A DNA stretch of 64,000 nucleotides, taken from contig NZ_CP049910.1 of the NCBI RefSeq assembly GCF_011305995.1, positions 6,413,427-6,477,426 of the forward strand, in the 5' to 3' direction. A model generated the notes under the pieces. It was not told where the DNA came from. It worked only from the letters and a program-made list of their open reading frames with translations, and did not search any database. The translations under genes were made by a program, and so were the position numbers. This document shows, in pieces, positions 52,635 through 61,759 of this stretch. This DNA comes from Diaphorobacter sp. HDW4A. GTDB taxonomy: Bacteria; Pseudomonadota; Gammaproteobacteria; Burkholderiales; Burkholderiaceae_C. Each line of letters opens with the position of its first letter. The stretch's first letter is position 1.

Positions 52635-53576
52635 ATGGCCAACGAAATCACAGGGCACTACGGCTTGCCGCTGCCGGACCCTGCGGCATTCCTTGAATAT
52701 GACGTTTTCAAGCTGCGCGATGCCATCTCGGGCATTGACAGCCTGATGCACCAGGCCGCGCTGAATTTGGCACAGCGTGCGCAGGAGTTGGATGCGTTGA
52801 TCGAGCAGAGGGCGAACGCGCTTGCGCAGTCCAAGCTCGATGTGACGGCGACGGTGGGTGTCGAAAATGGCGGAACCGGTGCCAAAACGGTGTCCGGGGC
52901 TCGGGCCATTCTGAGTGTTCCATCGCGCACCGGCAGTGATGCGTCCGGTAACTGGCCAATCAACATCACCGGGAGTGCTGCCAGTGCGACCGATCCAAAC
53001 GCCATGCCGAAGGCTGGTGGCGCTTTCACTGGGTCGATCACTACGGCGAGCAACGTGGGGGCAGTCACGGGCGCGGGTGGTTCGAAGTTGCAGGCAATGG
53101 GCGACGCATCCAACGCGGCGATGATCTCTTTTCATCGGGCTAGCGCCTATGCGATCAACTTTGGTTTGGACACTGACAACGCGATCCGCATCGGCGGATG
53201 GTCTCAGGGCACAGGCGTTGCACGGTGGACGCTGGACGCCAGCGGAAACATGACGTCGAGCAGCAACGTGACGGCGTACTCGGATGCGCGCCTGAAAACA
53301 AATGTCGTCCCTGTGCTCAACGCGTTGGCGCGCATCAGGGATTTGCGCGGCGTCTACTTCACTCGCATTGACGATCCGGCGAAGGCTCGGCAGATGGGTG
53401 TAATCGCGCAGGAGGTGCGCGAGGTGTTTCCAGAGGTGGTGCTGGAGAGCAAGCCATGCGCAGACAGCGAGGCCACCATTCTGACGGTGGCCTATGGAAA
53501 TCTTGTCGCGCCGCTGATTGAGGCCGTGAAGGAACTGGACCGGGAAGTCCAGGCATTGAAAGGGGCGCGGGCATGA
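52635..53576 (+). CDS. tail fibre with C-terminal S74 intramolecular chaperone
   Basis: A 313-residue tail fibre/spike. The N-terminus is short (ITGHYGLPLPDPAAFLEYDV), with a helical collar (about 25-75). The shaft contains NGGTGAKTVSGARAILSV, a motif shared with many phage fibres. The C-terminal about 95 residues are a peptidase S74 chaperone: SDARLKTNVVPVLNALARI holds the Ser/Lys self-cleavage dyad, and MGVIAQEVREVFPEVV follows. The chaperone drives trimer folding, then is clipped off. Overlaps the next start by 4 nt. Confidence 0.88.
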   Translation: MANEITGHYGLPLPDPAAFLEYDVFKLRDAISGIDSLMHQAALNLAQRAQELDALIEQRANALAQSKLDVTATVGVENGGTGAKTVSGARAILSVPSRTGSDASGNWPINITGSAASATDPNAMPKAGGAFTGSITTASNVGAVTGAGGSKLQAMGDASNAAMISFHRASAYAINFGLDTDNAIRIGGWSQGTGVARWTLDASGNMTSSSNVTAYSDARLKTNVVPVLNALARIRDLRGVYFTRIDDPAKARQMGVIAQEVREVFPEVVLESKPCADSEATILTVAYGNLVAPLIEAVKELDREVQALKGARA

Positions 53577-54318
53577 GCACGCTGACATACACACCGTTGC
53601 GCGTTGTGGAACACCTTGAAAAGGTCGAGGTGGTTTTTCGTCATTCCGATTTGCCGAAGGCCTTTGCGCAAATGCTTGTCTCGTTGCCGATCTGTGCGGA
53701 TGGGAAGTGCCTCGAAGGCGTGGAGCTGGACGCGGGATACTGGATCAAGCACCGCCGCGCGAATGGTTTGAAGCGCAAGAGAGGCGACTGGAAGGCACGC
53801 AGATCGTACAGACGCTACCGGCCGCATTCCGCGCAGTCGCCCCGGTGATTGCGCCGATGCGCTCCCCTGAATGGTTTGAGGACGTGCAGGTGGGTGAGCC
53901 GAGTTTGATCGATGGGAAATGGGTGCGGCAATCACACATCATGGATCTGCGTTCGCCGCAGAATCTGCAGCAGCTGAAAGAGCGTATGAAGGCCGAGATT
54001 GCCCGCGTACGGTACGACAAGGAAACCGGAGGCATCACCGTGGGCGGGGCGCGCGTGCTCACGGATCGTGAATCGCAATCCACCATCACCGGGGCGCATT
54101 CGCACGCCTTGGCCGACCCGGAAACCATGATCGAGTGGAAGGCTGAAAACGGCTTTGTTACGCTGGGTGCTGCTGAAATCATGCAGTTCGGAACAGCTGT
54201 TTTTCGTCACGTTCAATCGTGTTTCGCGCGTGAGCGGGTGCTGCGCGAGCAGGTCGATGTGACCGGCAACATTCCGGCCCTCATGGCGATTGATTTCCAA
54301 TCTGGATGGGGCGTTTGA
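53573..54318 (+). pseudogene. DUF4376 domain phage protein, one-base frameshift
   Basis: Frame one begins MSTLTYTPLRVVEHLEKVEV and reaches DAGYWIKH; the next frame continues PPREWFEAQERRLEGTQIV to the stop at 54318. One C added near 53752 joins them into about 249 residues. The C-terminal DUF4376 region is clear (RYDKETGGITVGGARVL, then DRESQSTITGAHSHA). Such proteins sit among tail fibres and assembly chaperones. Begins in the S74 fibre stop (ATGA). Confidence 0.7.
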
Positions 54319-54319
54319 A

Positions 54320-55192
54320 ATGGCATTGCCATCGTCCGGCCCCATCTCGTTGCTGCAGATTGCCCAGGAGTTTGGCGGATCTGCACCGCATGAATTGAGT
54401 GAGTATTACGGCATCGTTTCAGGCATTCCGGCCTCTGGCGCGATCTCGCTATCCCAGTTTCACGGAAAGGCCGCAGCGGGCGAAGCAACATACACGGCAA
54501 ATGCTGATTTCACGGTGCCAGCGGGCGTTACCTCTATTTGCTTTGTGGCTGTGGGGCGCGGTGGTAACGGCACGTTCGACGGATCTGGCGGTGGGGGTGC
54601 GTTGGGATGGAAGAACAACGTTGCTGTCACGCCGGGGCAAGTTATCCAAGTGCGATTCAATTCAGCCGCATCTGGAAACACATCGGTGACTATTGGGGGT
54701 GTCGTATATCAGGCTGGTAACGGCTACTTCGGCCCGCCGAACGTTCCATCATCTAGTGGCGGTAGTCGTTCTGGAAACTTCGATGGAGGTGGGGCTGGTG
54801 GCGGCGGATACGGCGCAGCTGGTTCTGGTGGTGGCGGGGCGGGCGGATATCTGCATGCGGGTGGGCAAGGTGGCTCCACAAATTATTCGGGTGTCGGTAG
54901 CACGACTGGAGGCGGTGGTGGCGGCGGGGTGGACGCCAACTACCGCAAGGGCGGTGGTGGTGGTGTTGGCTTGAAGGGCGTGATTTCGGGGACGTCGGAT
55001 ACCGTAGGTCCGGGCGTGGGGGGCGGCGGCGGTCAAGGTGGTGCTGGCGGAGCATCTGACTACACCGCGGTCGGCGGCGCTTACGGCGGCGGGGGGAGTG
55101 CGTCGAATAGTACGCCAGAGGCTCAAGGTGGCGTCGGTGCCGTCCGTATCATCTGGGGAGCGGGCCGCTCATTTCCCTACGCGGCGGCGTAG
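54320..55192 (+). CDS. glycine-rich tail-fibre tip adhesin
   Basis: A 290-residue protein. The N-terminus (about 1-60, ALPSSGPISLLQIAQEFGG) is a phage tail-tip attachment-like domain. A middle beta-region follows (GEATYTANADFTVPAGVTS), then about 120 residues of polyglycine segments (GGGGAGGY, GGGGGGGVD), typical of polyglycine-II adhesins such as S16 gp38. The end AVRIIWGAGRSFPY is characteristic of this adhesin class. It likely determines host receptor choice. Last gene of the V operon. Confidence 0.8.
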   Translation: MALPSSGPISLLQIAQEFGGSAPHELSEYYGIVSGIPASGAISLSQFHGKAAAGEATYTANADFTVPAGVTSICFVAVGRGGNGTFDGSGGGGALGWKNNVAVTPGQVIQVRFNSAASGNTSVTIGGVVYQAGNGYFGPPNVPSSSGGSRSGNFDGGGAGGGGYGAAGSGGGGAGGYLHAGGQGGSTNYSGVGSTTGGGGGGGVDANYRKGGGGGVGLKGVISGTSDTVGPGVGGGGGQGGAGGASDYTAVGGAYGGGGSASNSTPEAQGGVGAVRIIWGAGRSFPYAAA

Positions 55193-55202
55193 CCCGTCGT
55201 TC

Positions 55203-55221
55203 TGTTCAAGCGTCAGCCACA
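55203..55221 (+). promoter_or_regulatory. candidate late-promoter activator site (sheath operon)
   Basis: TGTTCAAGCGTCAGCCACA keeps the TGT-N13-ACA form and the CAGCCACA half of the sites at 39814 and 46063. It lies 11 nt after the adhesin stop and 70 nt ahead of the next gene, the position of the P2 FI promoter. Confidence 0.6.
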
Positions 55222-55290
55222 GGGCGCATTACTGGCGCATCCGCACGCGCGTGGGCACCATGACTGCATTGTTTCTATCAAGGAAATCCA

Positions 55291-56034
55291 ATGCCTTCTT
55301 GGTTGCCCGCCGCGCTCTACGTGCTGGCATTTCTCTATCTCGCTTGGTGCATCTTTCCCATCGTCGCGGTGCTCAGTCTGCAGGGCATGCCATGGGAGCA
55401 TCGCGTCAAGGCAGCGAGCTGCTTTTTGCCTGTCGCGGTTCGCGGCGCGCTGGTCACCTTGCCTGCTCTTTTGGCACCCATTGTGGTGCCCATCGCATTG
55501 CTGTTCACGAAGTGGGGAGACGATAAACTACCGCGCCTGTTCCGCTGGTGGGATAACGACGTATCAATCAACGGCGACGCGGGCCTGACGTGGAGCCCTG
55601 ACCTAGTGACTGGCATCGGCAAGCCCGACCGCGTGCCAGAGGACAACGCCGCCGACGTCATCGCCCTGTGCTACTGGGCCAAGGGCCATCACCCGCGCAG
55701 CTACTGGGCGCGCCTTGTGTGGCTGGGCTGGCGCAATCGTGCCAGCTGGCTGGCTGCGCAGTTGGGCGTCAAGTCCGATCTGGCCGGACCGGTGCAGAGC
55801 TGGGGCAACACTGATGCAGGCCGCGAGATCGAGGGCTGGTATCTGCTGGAAAACGCAGGCGTCTACCAGTTCTTCCGGTCCAAGCGTTTGGGCAAGTTCT
55901 GCCTGCGCACCAACTACGGCTACAAGGTCAACCACCAGTACATGGGGCGTGCTCGCCTGCCGGTGGTCAACGTCACTTTCTCGCTGCTTCGCTGGAAGGG
56001 CGAAGACGCCACCGCCAACGTGGCCAGCGCCTGA
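55291..56034 (+). CDS. DUF7338-like phage membrane protein
   Basis: A 247-residue protein with two hydrophobic segments near the N-terminus (about 5-28 and 48-72). A soluble part follows, containing GWYLLENAGVYQFFRSKRLG and CLRTNYGYKVNH. It resembles the DUF7338 family found in phages and prophages, whose function is unknown to me. First gene behind the third activator site; sheath gene follows after 23 nt. It could be a morphogenetic or lysogenic-conversion gene. Confidence 0.6.
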   Translation: MPSWLPAALYVLAFLYLAWCIFPIVAVLSLQGMPWEHRVKAASCFLPVAVRGALVTLPALLAPIVVPIALLFTKWGDDKLPRLFRWWDNDVSINGDAGLTWSPDLVTGIGKPDRVPEDNAADVIALCYWAKGHHPRSYWARLVWLGWRNRASWLAAQLGVKSDLAGPVQSWGNTDAGREIEGWYLLENAGVYQFFRSKRLGKFCLRTNYGYKVNHQYMGRARLPVVNVTFSLLRWKGEDATANVASA

Positions 56035-56057
56035 GATCACCAACGGAGTATCAAACC

Positions 56058-57254
56058 ATGGCTGTCACTGACTACCACCACGGCGTCCGCGTCGTTGAAA
56101 TCAACGAGGGAACCAACACCCTGCGCACCGTGTCCACTGCCATCGTCGGCTTGGTGGCCACGGCAAGCGATGCGGATGCGACGGTGTTCCCGCTGAACAA
56201 GCCCGTGCTGTTCACATCCATCTCGAAGGCCCAGGCCGCAGCGGGCACGCTCGGCACGTTGTCCATGGCCCTGTCCTGCATTGCAGACAATGCACGCCCG
56301 GTGATAGTCATCGTGCGCGTGGCGGATGGCGAAGGCGCAACCGATGAGGAACGCGCAGCAGACCAGACCAGCAAGGTGGTGGGTGACTACGTGGGCGGCC
56401 AGCGCACTGGCATTCAGGCGCTGCTTACGGCCGAGCAGCAGCTCGGCGTGAAGCCCCGCATTCTCGGCGCGCCCGGTCTGGATACCAAGCCCGTGGCCGA
56501 AGCGCTCACGTCCGTGGCCGAGAAGCTGCGCGCGATGGCCTACGTGTACGGCCACGGCGCCGAAGACGTGAGCGAAGTGCTGGGATATCAGCAAGGGTTC
56601 AGCAAGCGCGAAACCATGGTGCTGTGGCCTAACTTCACCCGCTGGAGCACCGTCGAAAACAAGGCGGTTGAAGTGCCGGTGGTGGCTTACGCGCTCGGCA
56701 TGCGTGCCTACATCGACCAGACGCAGGGCTGGCACAAGAGCATTTCCAATGTCGCAGTGAACGGCCCTACCGGCATTGCCAAGGATGTGTTTTTCGATCT
56801 GCAGAACCCGGCCAGCGATGCAACGCTGCTGAACGAGGGGAACGTCACCACGCTGATTCGCAAGCAGGGCTATCGCATCTGGGGTAGCCGCACCTGCAGC
56901 AGCGATGAAAACTTCTCGTTCGAAACTGCGGCGCGAACTGCGCATGTGTTGGCCGACACGATGGCGGAAGGGCACTTCGAGTTCATCGACAAGCCTATGA
57001 CGCCGAGCCTCACCAAGGACATTCTCGAAGGCATCAACACCCGGTTGCGCCAGTTGAAGGCGCTGCAGTACATCCTGGATGGCAAAGCGTGGATCAACGA
57101 AGAAGTGAACACCACCGAATCGCTCAAGTCCGGCAAGCTGATCATCGATTACGACTACACGCCGCTGCCGCCGCTGGAAGACCTGACATTGCGCCAGCGC
57201 ATCACGGACCAGTACTGGGCCGACTGGGCTCTGCGCGTTTCTACCGGCAGCTGA
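56058..57254 (+). CDS. FI: contractile tail sheath protein (P2 gpFI)
   Basis: A 398-residue tail sheath subunit. The N-terminal DYHHGVRVVEINEGTNTLRT and IVGLVATASDADATVFPLN match the sheath family, and the C-terminal ITDQYWADWALRVSTGS is typical. The length equals that of P2 gpFI (396). It forms the contractile cylinder around the tube encoded next. The frame is intact. Confidence 0.96.
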   Translation: MAVTDYHHGVRVVEINEGTNTLRTVSTAIVGLVATASDADATVFPLNKPVLFTSISKAQAAAGTLGTLSMALSCIADNARPVIVIVRVADGEGATDEERAADQTSKVVGDYVGGQRTGIQALLTAEQQLGVKPRILGAPGLDTKPVAEALTSVAEKLRAMAYVYGHGAEDVSEVLGYQQGFSKRETMVLWPNFTRWSTVENKAVEVPVVAYALGMRAYIDQTQGWHKSISNVAVNGPTGIAKDVFFDLQNPASDATLLNEGNVTTLIRKQGYRIWGSRTCSSDENFSFETAARTAHVLADTMAEGHFEFIDKPMTPSLTKDILEGINTRLRQLKALQYILDGKAWINEEVNTTESLKSGKLIIDYDYTPLPPLEDLTLRQRITDQYWADWALRVSTGS

Positions 57255-57289
57255 GCCGGGCCGCCTGAAACTCATATCAAGGAATAGCC

Positions 57290-57802
57290 ATGGCACTGCC
57301 GCGCAAACTGAAAAATTTTGTCGTCTTCGTGAACGGCACCGACTACCGGGGAGAGGTGACGGAAATCGTCATCCCGAAGCTCAAACGCAAGATGGAAGGC
57401 CACCGCTCCGGCGGCATGGGTGGAGAGGTCAAGCTCGATTTCGGCGTCGATGGGACGCTGGAAATGGAGATCAAGGGCGCGGGCTGGATGAAGGGCCTTG
57501 CATCGAAGTGGGGTTCTCCGCTGCACAACGCCGAGCTGCTGCGTTTCGTGGGTGCCATCCAGACCGATGAAACCGGCGCGGTCACTGCCGTGGAGGTCAC
57601 TGGGCGCGGTCGCATTGAAGAGCTCGACCAAGGCACCGCCAAGGCGGGAGACAAGCTGGAGCCGTCTTACAAGTACGTGCTGAGCTACTACAAGCAGGTG
57701 GTGGACGGCAAGGTTGAATTCGAAATCGATCTGGTGAACATGATCGAGATCGTGGACGGCGTGGACAACATGGCTGCAACGCGCACCGCGTTGGGCATCT
57801 GA
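57290..57802 (+). CDS. FII: major tail tube protein (P2 gpFII)
   Basis: A 170-residue tail tube protein. It shows MALPRKLKNFVVFVNGTDYR, the middle KLKRKMEGHRSGGMGGEVKL, and the C-terminal IEIVDGVDNMAATRTALGI, all characteristic. The length matches P2 gpFII (172). Follows the sheath after 35 nt and precedes a terminator. Intact. Confidence 0.96.
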   Translation: MALPRKLKNFVVFVNGTDYRGEVTEIVIPKLKRKMEGHRSGGMGGEVKLDFGVDGTLEMEIKGAGWMKGLASKWGSPLHNAELLRFVGAIQTDETGAVTAVEVTGRGRIEELDQGTAKAGDKLEPSYKYVLSYYKQVVDGKVEFEIDLVNMIEIVDGVDNMAATRTALGI

Positions 57803-57864
57803 CCGAACAGAACGCAGCTGCCAAGCTGTCATGCGCGCTTGGGTCAAGCCGGTGCGCATGGTTT

Positions 57865-57902
57865 GCGGCGGGTGTGCGTCGTTGCCGCCCGCCGCCTTTT
57901 TT
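57865..57902 (+). terminator. intrinsic terminator between tube and E genes
   Basis: GCGGCGGG (57865-57872) pairs with CCCGCCGC (57888-57895) around a 15-nt loop; one C and six T follow (57897-57902). It could cap the abundant sheath/tube transcript, with leaky readthrough into E-T-U-D. Confidence 0.8.
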
Positions 57903-57925
57903 ATTCAAAGCACCGAGAGCCAATC

Positions 57926-58305
57926 ATGAGCACTGCAAAGCAATCCAACGAAAACGCCGCACCGACGCAGGCGCCGACACCTATTCCAGTGCCTGCAGCC
58001 ATCGCCGTCGCCGCTGCGCGCAAATTCGTGACCCTCACGCTGGAAACGCCAATCCAGCGCGGCGAGCAGACCATCACCAGTATTCAGCTGATGAAGCCGC
58101 GCACCGGCGACCTGCGCGGCCTGTCGCTGGGCGAAGTGTCGATGATGAAGACCGATGCCGTGGCGGAGTTGCTGCTGCGCATCACGGTGCCATCGCTGCT
58201 CAAGCACGAAGTGGCCGAGATGGATGTGGCCGACCTGATCAATTGCGCCGTGGAGATCACGGGTTTTTTCGCCTCGAAGGCGGACATGGCCTCCCGACTG
58301 CGTAG
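57926..58305 (+). pseudogene. E: tail assembly protein E (P2 gpE), probable one-base loss near its end
   Basis: A protein of about 126 residues in the first frame, containing AAARKFVTLTLETPIQRG and TGDLRGLSLGEVSMMKTDAV. It runs through the slippery T6 at 58264-58269. As written, the frame does not stop until 58735. One base added between 58271 and 58302 makes it end at the TAG of 58303-58305 (LPTA end) and also puts E' in the -1 frame, as P2 has it. Both predictions being met together supports a lost base. Confidence 0.7.
58264..58270 (+). promoter_or_regulatory. programmed -1 frameshift site (T6 slippery sequence) for E to E'
   Basis: GGTTTTTTCG in gene E. P2 makes an E+E' fusion by -1 slippage on T6G; here the run is T6C at the same place, some 35 nt before the E end. 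Known mechanism, inferred use. Confidence 0.65.
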
Positions 58306-58442
58306 AGGCGGCCATGGCCGACGTGGCCATGCTGTTTCATTGGACGCCGCAGGTCATGGATGCCATGGAACTGGGCGAGCTGATGCACTGGCGGCACCTG
58401 GCTGTGGAGCGACACAACGCAATGCATGCGCCGCCCGAGTAG
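58270..58442 (+). CDS. E' extension (P2 gpE', tail assembly chaperone fusion part)
   Basis: The frame after the slip gives AAMADVAMLFHWTPQVMDAM and ELMHWRHLAVERHNAMHAPP, ending at TAG 58442. This is the gpE'/GpU-like C-terminal part of the tail tape chaperone. It has an internal ATG at 58314, but in P2 it is made only as the E-E' fusion. In the given sequence it lies in the +1 rather than -1 frame of E, consistent with one missing base upstream. Confidence 0.65.
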
Positions 58443-58472
58443 ATTTTTCGATTGGCGGTAATATGCGAACCC

Positions 58473-58697
58473 ATGGACACCTTCATCATCGTCACCATCG
58501 CAGTGCTGGCCCTGTTCGCCATCCTTGGCGCCGGGGTGATGTACGCCTACTTTGCGGGCATGGCGGCCAAGCGTGCCGCGCAATGGGTGTTCCAAGAGCC
58601 CACGCTGGAACCAGCGATGTCCAAGCGCGAGCTGGACGAAATCGACGATCTGATTCGTTCGTCGCGCAAAACTGCAGGGCTTCCGCCCATCAACTGA
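58473..58697 (+). CDS. small membrane protein between E' and tape measure
   Basis: A 74-residue protein with one N-terminal transmembrane segment (about 3-27, FIIVTIAVLALFAILGAGVM). An amphipathic charged tail ends SKRELDEIDDLIRSSRKTAG. It has an ATG at 58473; a TTG at 58452 is possible. P2 has no gene here. Function unknown; a moron or a lysis/exclusion role is possible, but nothing shows it. The frame is intact amid broken neighbours. Confidence 0.55.
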   Translation: MDTFIIVTIAVLALFAILGAGVMYAYFAGMAAKRAAQWVFQEPTLEPAMSKRELDEIDDLIRSSRKTAGLPPIN

Positions 58698-58727
58698 CAC
58701 GCCAGGCCGTGGCGCAGGGGGTGCGCC

Positions 58728-61275
58728 ATGGTTGACCGCCTGCGGCTTGAAGTCCTTATGGCGGCCGTGGACCGGGTCACGGCCCCGCTCAAGGGTGTGG
58801 CGCGGGCCAGCGCCGAAACATCCTCTGCACTCAAGAAAACACGCGCCGAACTCAAGGCGCTGAATGATCAGCAAGGCGCTATTGCCAATGTGCAAAAGCA
58901 GGCTGCGGAGTTTGCGCGCCTCAACAATGAATTGAAGGTCAAGCAGGCGCTGCTCGATTCTGCACGGCGCAGCGGCACGGCGTCCGAGGCGCAGCTCAAG
59001 ACGCAGACCGAGGGCGTGCGCAAGCTAACGGCGGCGATGGAGAAGCAACGCGCCGTTGCGGCGAGTGCGCGGACTTCATTGAATGCCATGGGCGTCAATG
59101 GCAGTCTGAGCGCTGCGCAGGACCGCATCAAAGGAAGCATCGAATCAACCACCAAGGCCATGGAGCGCCAGCGCGCCGAGCTGGACAAGCTGTCCGCCAA
59201 GCAGCAAGCACTGTCCAAGCTGAACGCCGTTCACGGCAAAACCATGGGCCGCTTGGCAATGGTTGGCGCGACGGCGGCGGCTGGTGCGCACGTCGGAAAA
59301 CGGGTCATGCAAACGGGGTTGGCTCCGGTCGATGCCTTCATGAAGCATGAAGACGCCATGATGGGTGTTCAGCGACAAGTGCAGGGCGCGCGCGACGCGC
59401 AGGGAAATCTGACGGAGGTCTACCGGACGGCTGAGCGCGAGATTCGCGAACTGTCCACACGCATTCCGCAATCTACTGTGCAGATCGCTGAGATGTACAC
59501 GGCGGCCGCGCGCATGGAGGTGCCGAAAGACAAGCTCGCCATGTTCGTGGAGATGGCCAGCGAGATTGCGACGGCATTCGACGCGACCCAGACGAGATCG
59601 CGGAGAGCATGGGCAAGATTGCCAACAACTTGAAGATGCCAATCACGGAGATTCGCGGTTGGCAGATACCATCAACTACCTTGATGACAACGCGATCAGC
59701 AAGGGTAGCGACATCATTGGTTTCTTGAACCGTGTTGGCGGTGTTGCGGGCACGGTCGGCATCACGGGCGAGAACATGGCAGCGCTGGAAGCACGTTGTT
59801 GACCTCCGGCGAAACGGAAGAAACGGCGGGTACGGGCGTGAAGGCGATCTTCACAAACTTCGCGGCGGCGACCAAGGGCACCAAGAAGTTTCAAGGGGCA
59901 GTCCGTGAAATTGGCATGACACCTGAGCAGATGCAGGAAGGGATGTCCAAGGACGCCGTGGGCACGATGCTGCAAGTGGCGGAGGCGATCAAGAAAATCC
60001 CGAAGAAAGAGCAGTTGGGCGTGATGGCCGAGCTGGCGGGAAAGGAGCATGTGGGCCGCCTGGCCAAGCTGGTGACCAACACCGAGGAACTGCGCCGCCA
60101 AATCGGTCTTGCCAACAGCGCCGAGGCCAAAGGCAGCATGGCGCGCGAAGCATCTGCACGCAATTCTGCGCTCAGTGCCCAACTGCAGATGCAGAAAAAC
60201 CGTATGTTCAATGCGCTGGCCATTGCGGGCGAACCGTTGAAGGTGGCGATTCTCGATGTGCTCAAGGCCGTGAATCCGTGGCTCGAAAAGCTCACCCAGT
60301 GGATGCAAAAAAATCCCGCTGTGGTCAGTGGCATTCTCAGGGTGGTGATCGGTGCCGGGGCGCTGGCCACGGTGCTGGGCACCGTGGGTGTGGCGGTGGC
60401 GACCATGTTCGGCCCCATGTTCATCGCGCGATTCATGCTGTCGCGTTTCCTGCTCAACATGGTGGGCGTGCGCGCTGCTGCGGCAGGTGCCACGCCTGCC
60501 ATGGGCCTGCTGGGCCGCATGTGGGGATTGCTGGGGCGCGCGGCGGGTGCGGCTGGTCCGTGGTTGCTGCGTGCATCGCAGTGGCTGGGCGCGTGGATTG
60601 GCACGCTGGCCACCTATTTGCCGATGGTGGCGCGCATGGGCATGGTGATGCTGCGTTTCTTGGGGCCGGTGGGCCTGCTCATCACGGCGGCCGTCATGCT
60701 GTACCAACGTTGGGAAGACGTGAAGGGTGGCTTCAAGCTGCTGATTCAGGATATGGGCGCTGCTGCTGCCTCTGGCCTGCAGTTCGTGGCCGGGCTGGCC
60801 ATGCGTGCATTTGATGCGGGCGCGTCCATCGTGCAAGGTATTGCCAACGGCATCACAAGCCGCATCCAGTCAGTGCGCGATTCGATCAGCATGGCGGCGG
60901 GTGACGCTGTCGATTGGTTCAAGCAAAAGCTAGGCATTCACAGCCGAGCCGCGTTTTCATGGAGCTGGGCGGCTACGTGAGCGAGGGCGCGGCGCAGGGC
61001 ATCAGCGGCGGCGCTGGAATGGTGCGCAATGCAGCTGTGGCCATGGCTGCGGGCTCGATGGTGGCCATGTCGCCAGTGATGGCGGGCAGGGCATGGGTGG
61101 GGCCGGAGTCGGCCCTGCAGGGGTGCTGACGGCGGCGAACGTCCATCGTCATCACGATCAATGCGGCGCCGGTATGGACCCGCAAGCGGTGGCCAAGGCG
61201 GTGGCCGCCGAGCTGGACAAACGCGAGCGCGACAAACAGGGCCGCCGCATGTCGTCGCTCTCAGACATAGATTGA
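58728..61275 (+). pseudogene. T: tail tape measure protein T (P2 gpT), several one-base losses
   Basis: Rebuilt length about 850 residues, matching P2 gpT (815). The N-terminus MVDRLRLEVLMAAVDRVTAP and the coiled coil (about 40-165) are typical. The TP901-type core, hydrophobic helices (about 525-690) and the end RRMSSLSDID are seen in different frames. Breaks, each cured by one base, lie near 59588, 59658, 59787, 60944, 61085 and 61171. About 61140 needs a further correction of two bases. It sets tail length. As given, no full protein could be made. Confidence 0.8.
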
Positions 61276-61290
61276 TGGAGGGCTGCACAC

Positions 61291-61759
61291 ATGATGGCCG
61301 CATTGGGCAATTCACTTTTGCATTGAACACGCTGGCATATACGGAGATGCGCCGCTCCAGCGCCTTCCGCCACGCCAGCAATAGCCGTGTGGGCGCTCGG
61401 CCGGGTCTGCAGTACGTTGGGCCGGGCGACGAAACAATCAGCCTTTCCGGCCTGCTCGCGCCGGAGTTCATGGGCGACCGCCTCGCCATCGATCGATTGC
61501 GCGATATGGCCACCAAGGGAAGCGCCTACGCGCTGGTCAACGGGGCGGGCGAGGTCTTCGGCGCGTGGTGATCGAGGGTATGGAAGAAACCGGGTCCATC
61601 TTTGTGCGCGAGGGTGTGGCTCGACGCACCGAATTCACACTCAACCTCAAGCGCGCCGACGACGCGCAGGCCGACCCGGCGGGTGGATCTGATGGTGCGA
61701 GGTTTGGGATGACTGGTGGACGGGTGAAGATCTGGATTGGTGGCTCGAATGATCGATGA
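61291..61759 (+). pseudogene. U: tail protein U (P2 gpU), two one-base losses
   Basis: It starts MMAALGN; the frame breaks near 61310 and resumes as FTFALNTLAYTEMRRSSAFR, then SRVGARPGLQYVGPGDETIS, to FGAW. It breaks again near 61567 and resumes as VIEGMEETGSIFVREGVARR, then TEFTLNLKRADD. The rebuilt protein of about 157 residues agrees with gpU. It lies 15 nt after T and overlaps D. In P2, U is a tail assembly protein. As written it stops after 11 codons. Confidence 0.75.

Noticed and set aside
54560..55120. Gly-rich coding region as a possible tandem-repeat or CRISPR-like array
   Set aside because: The repeats are irregular GGN codons of a polyglycine adhesin, with no fixed repeat or spacer length.
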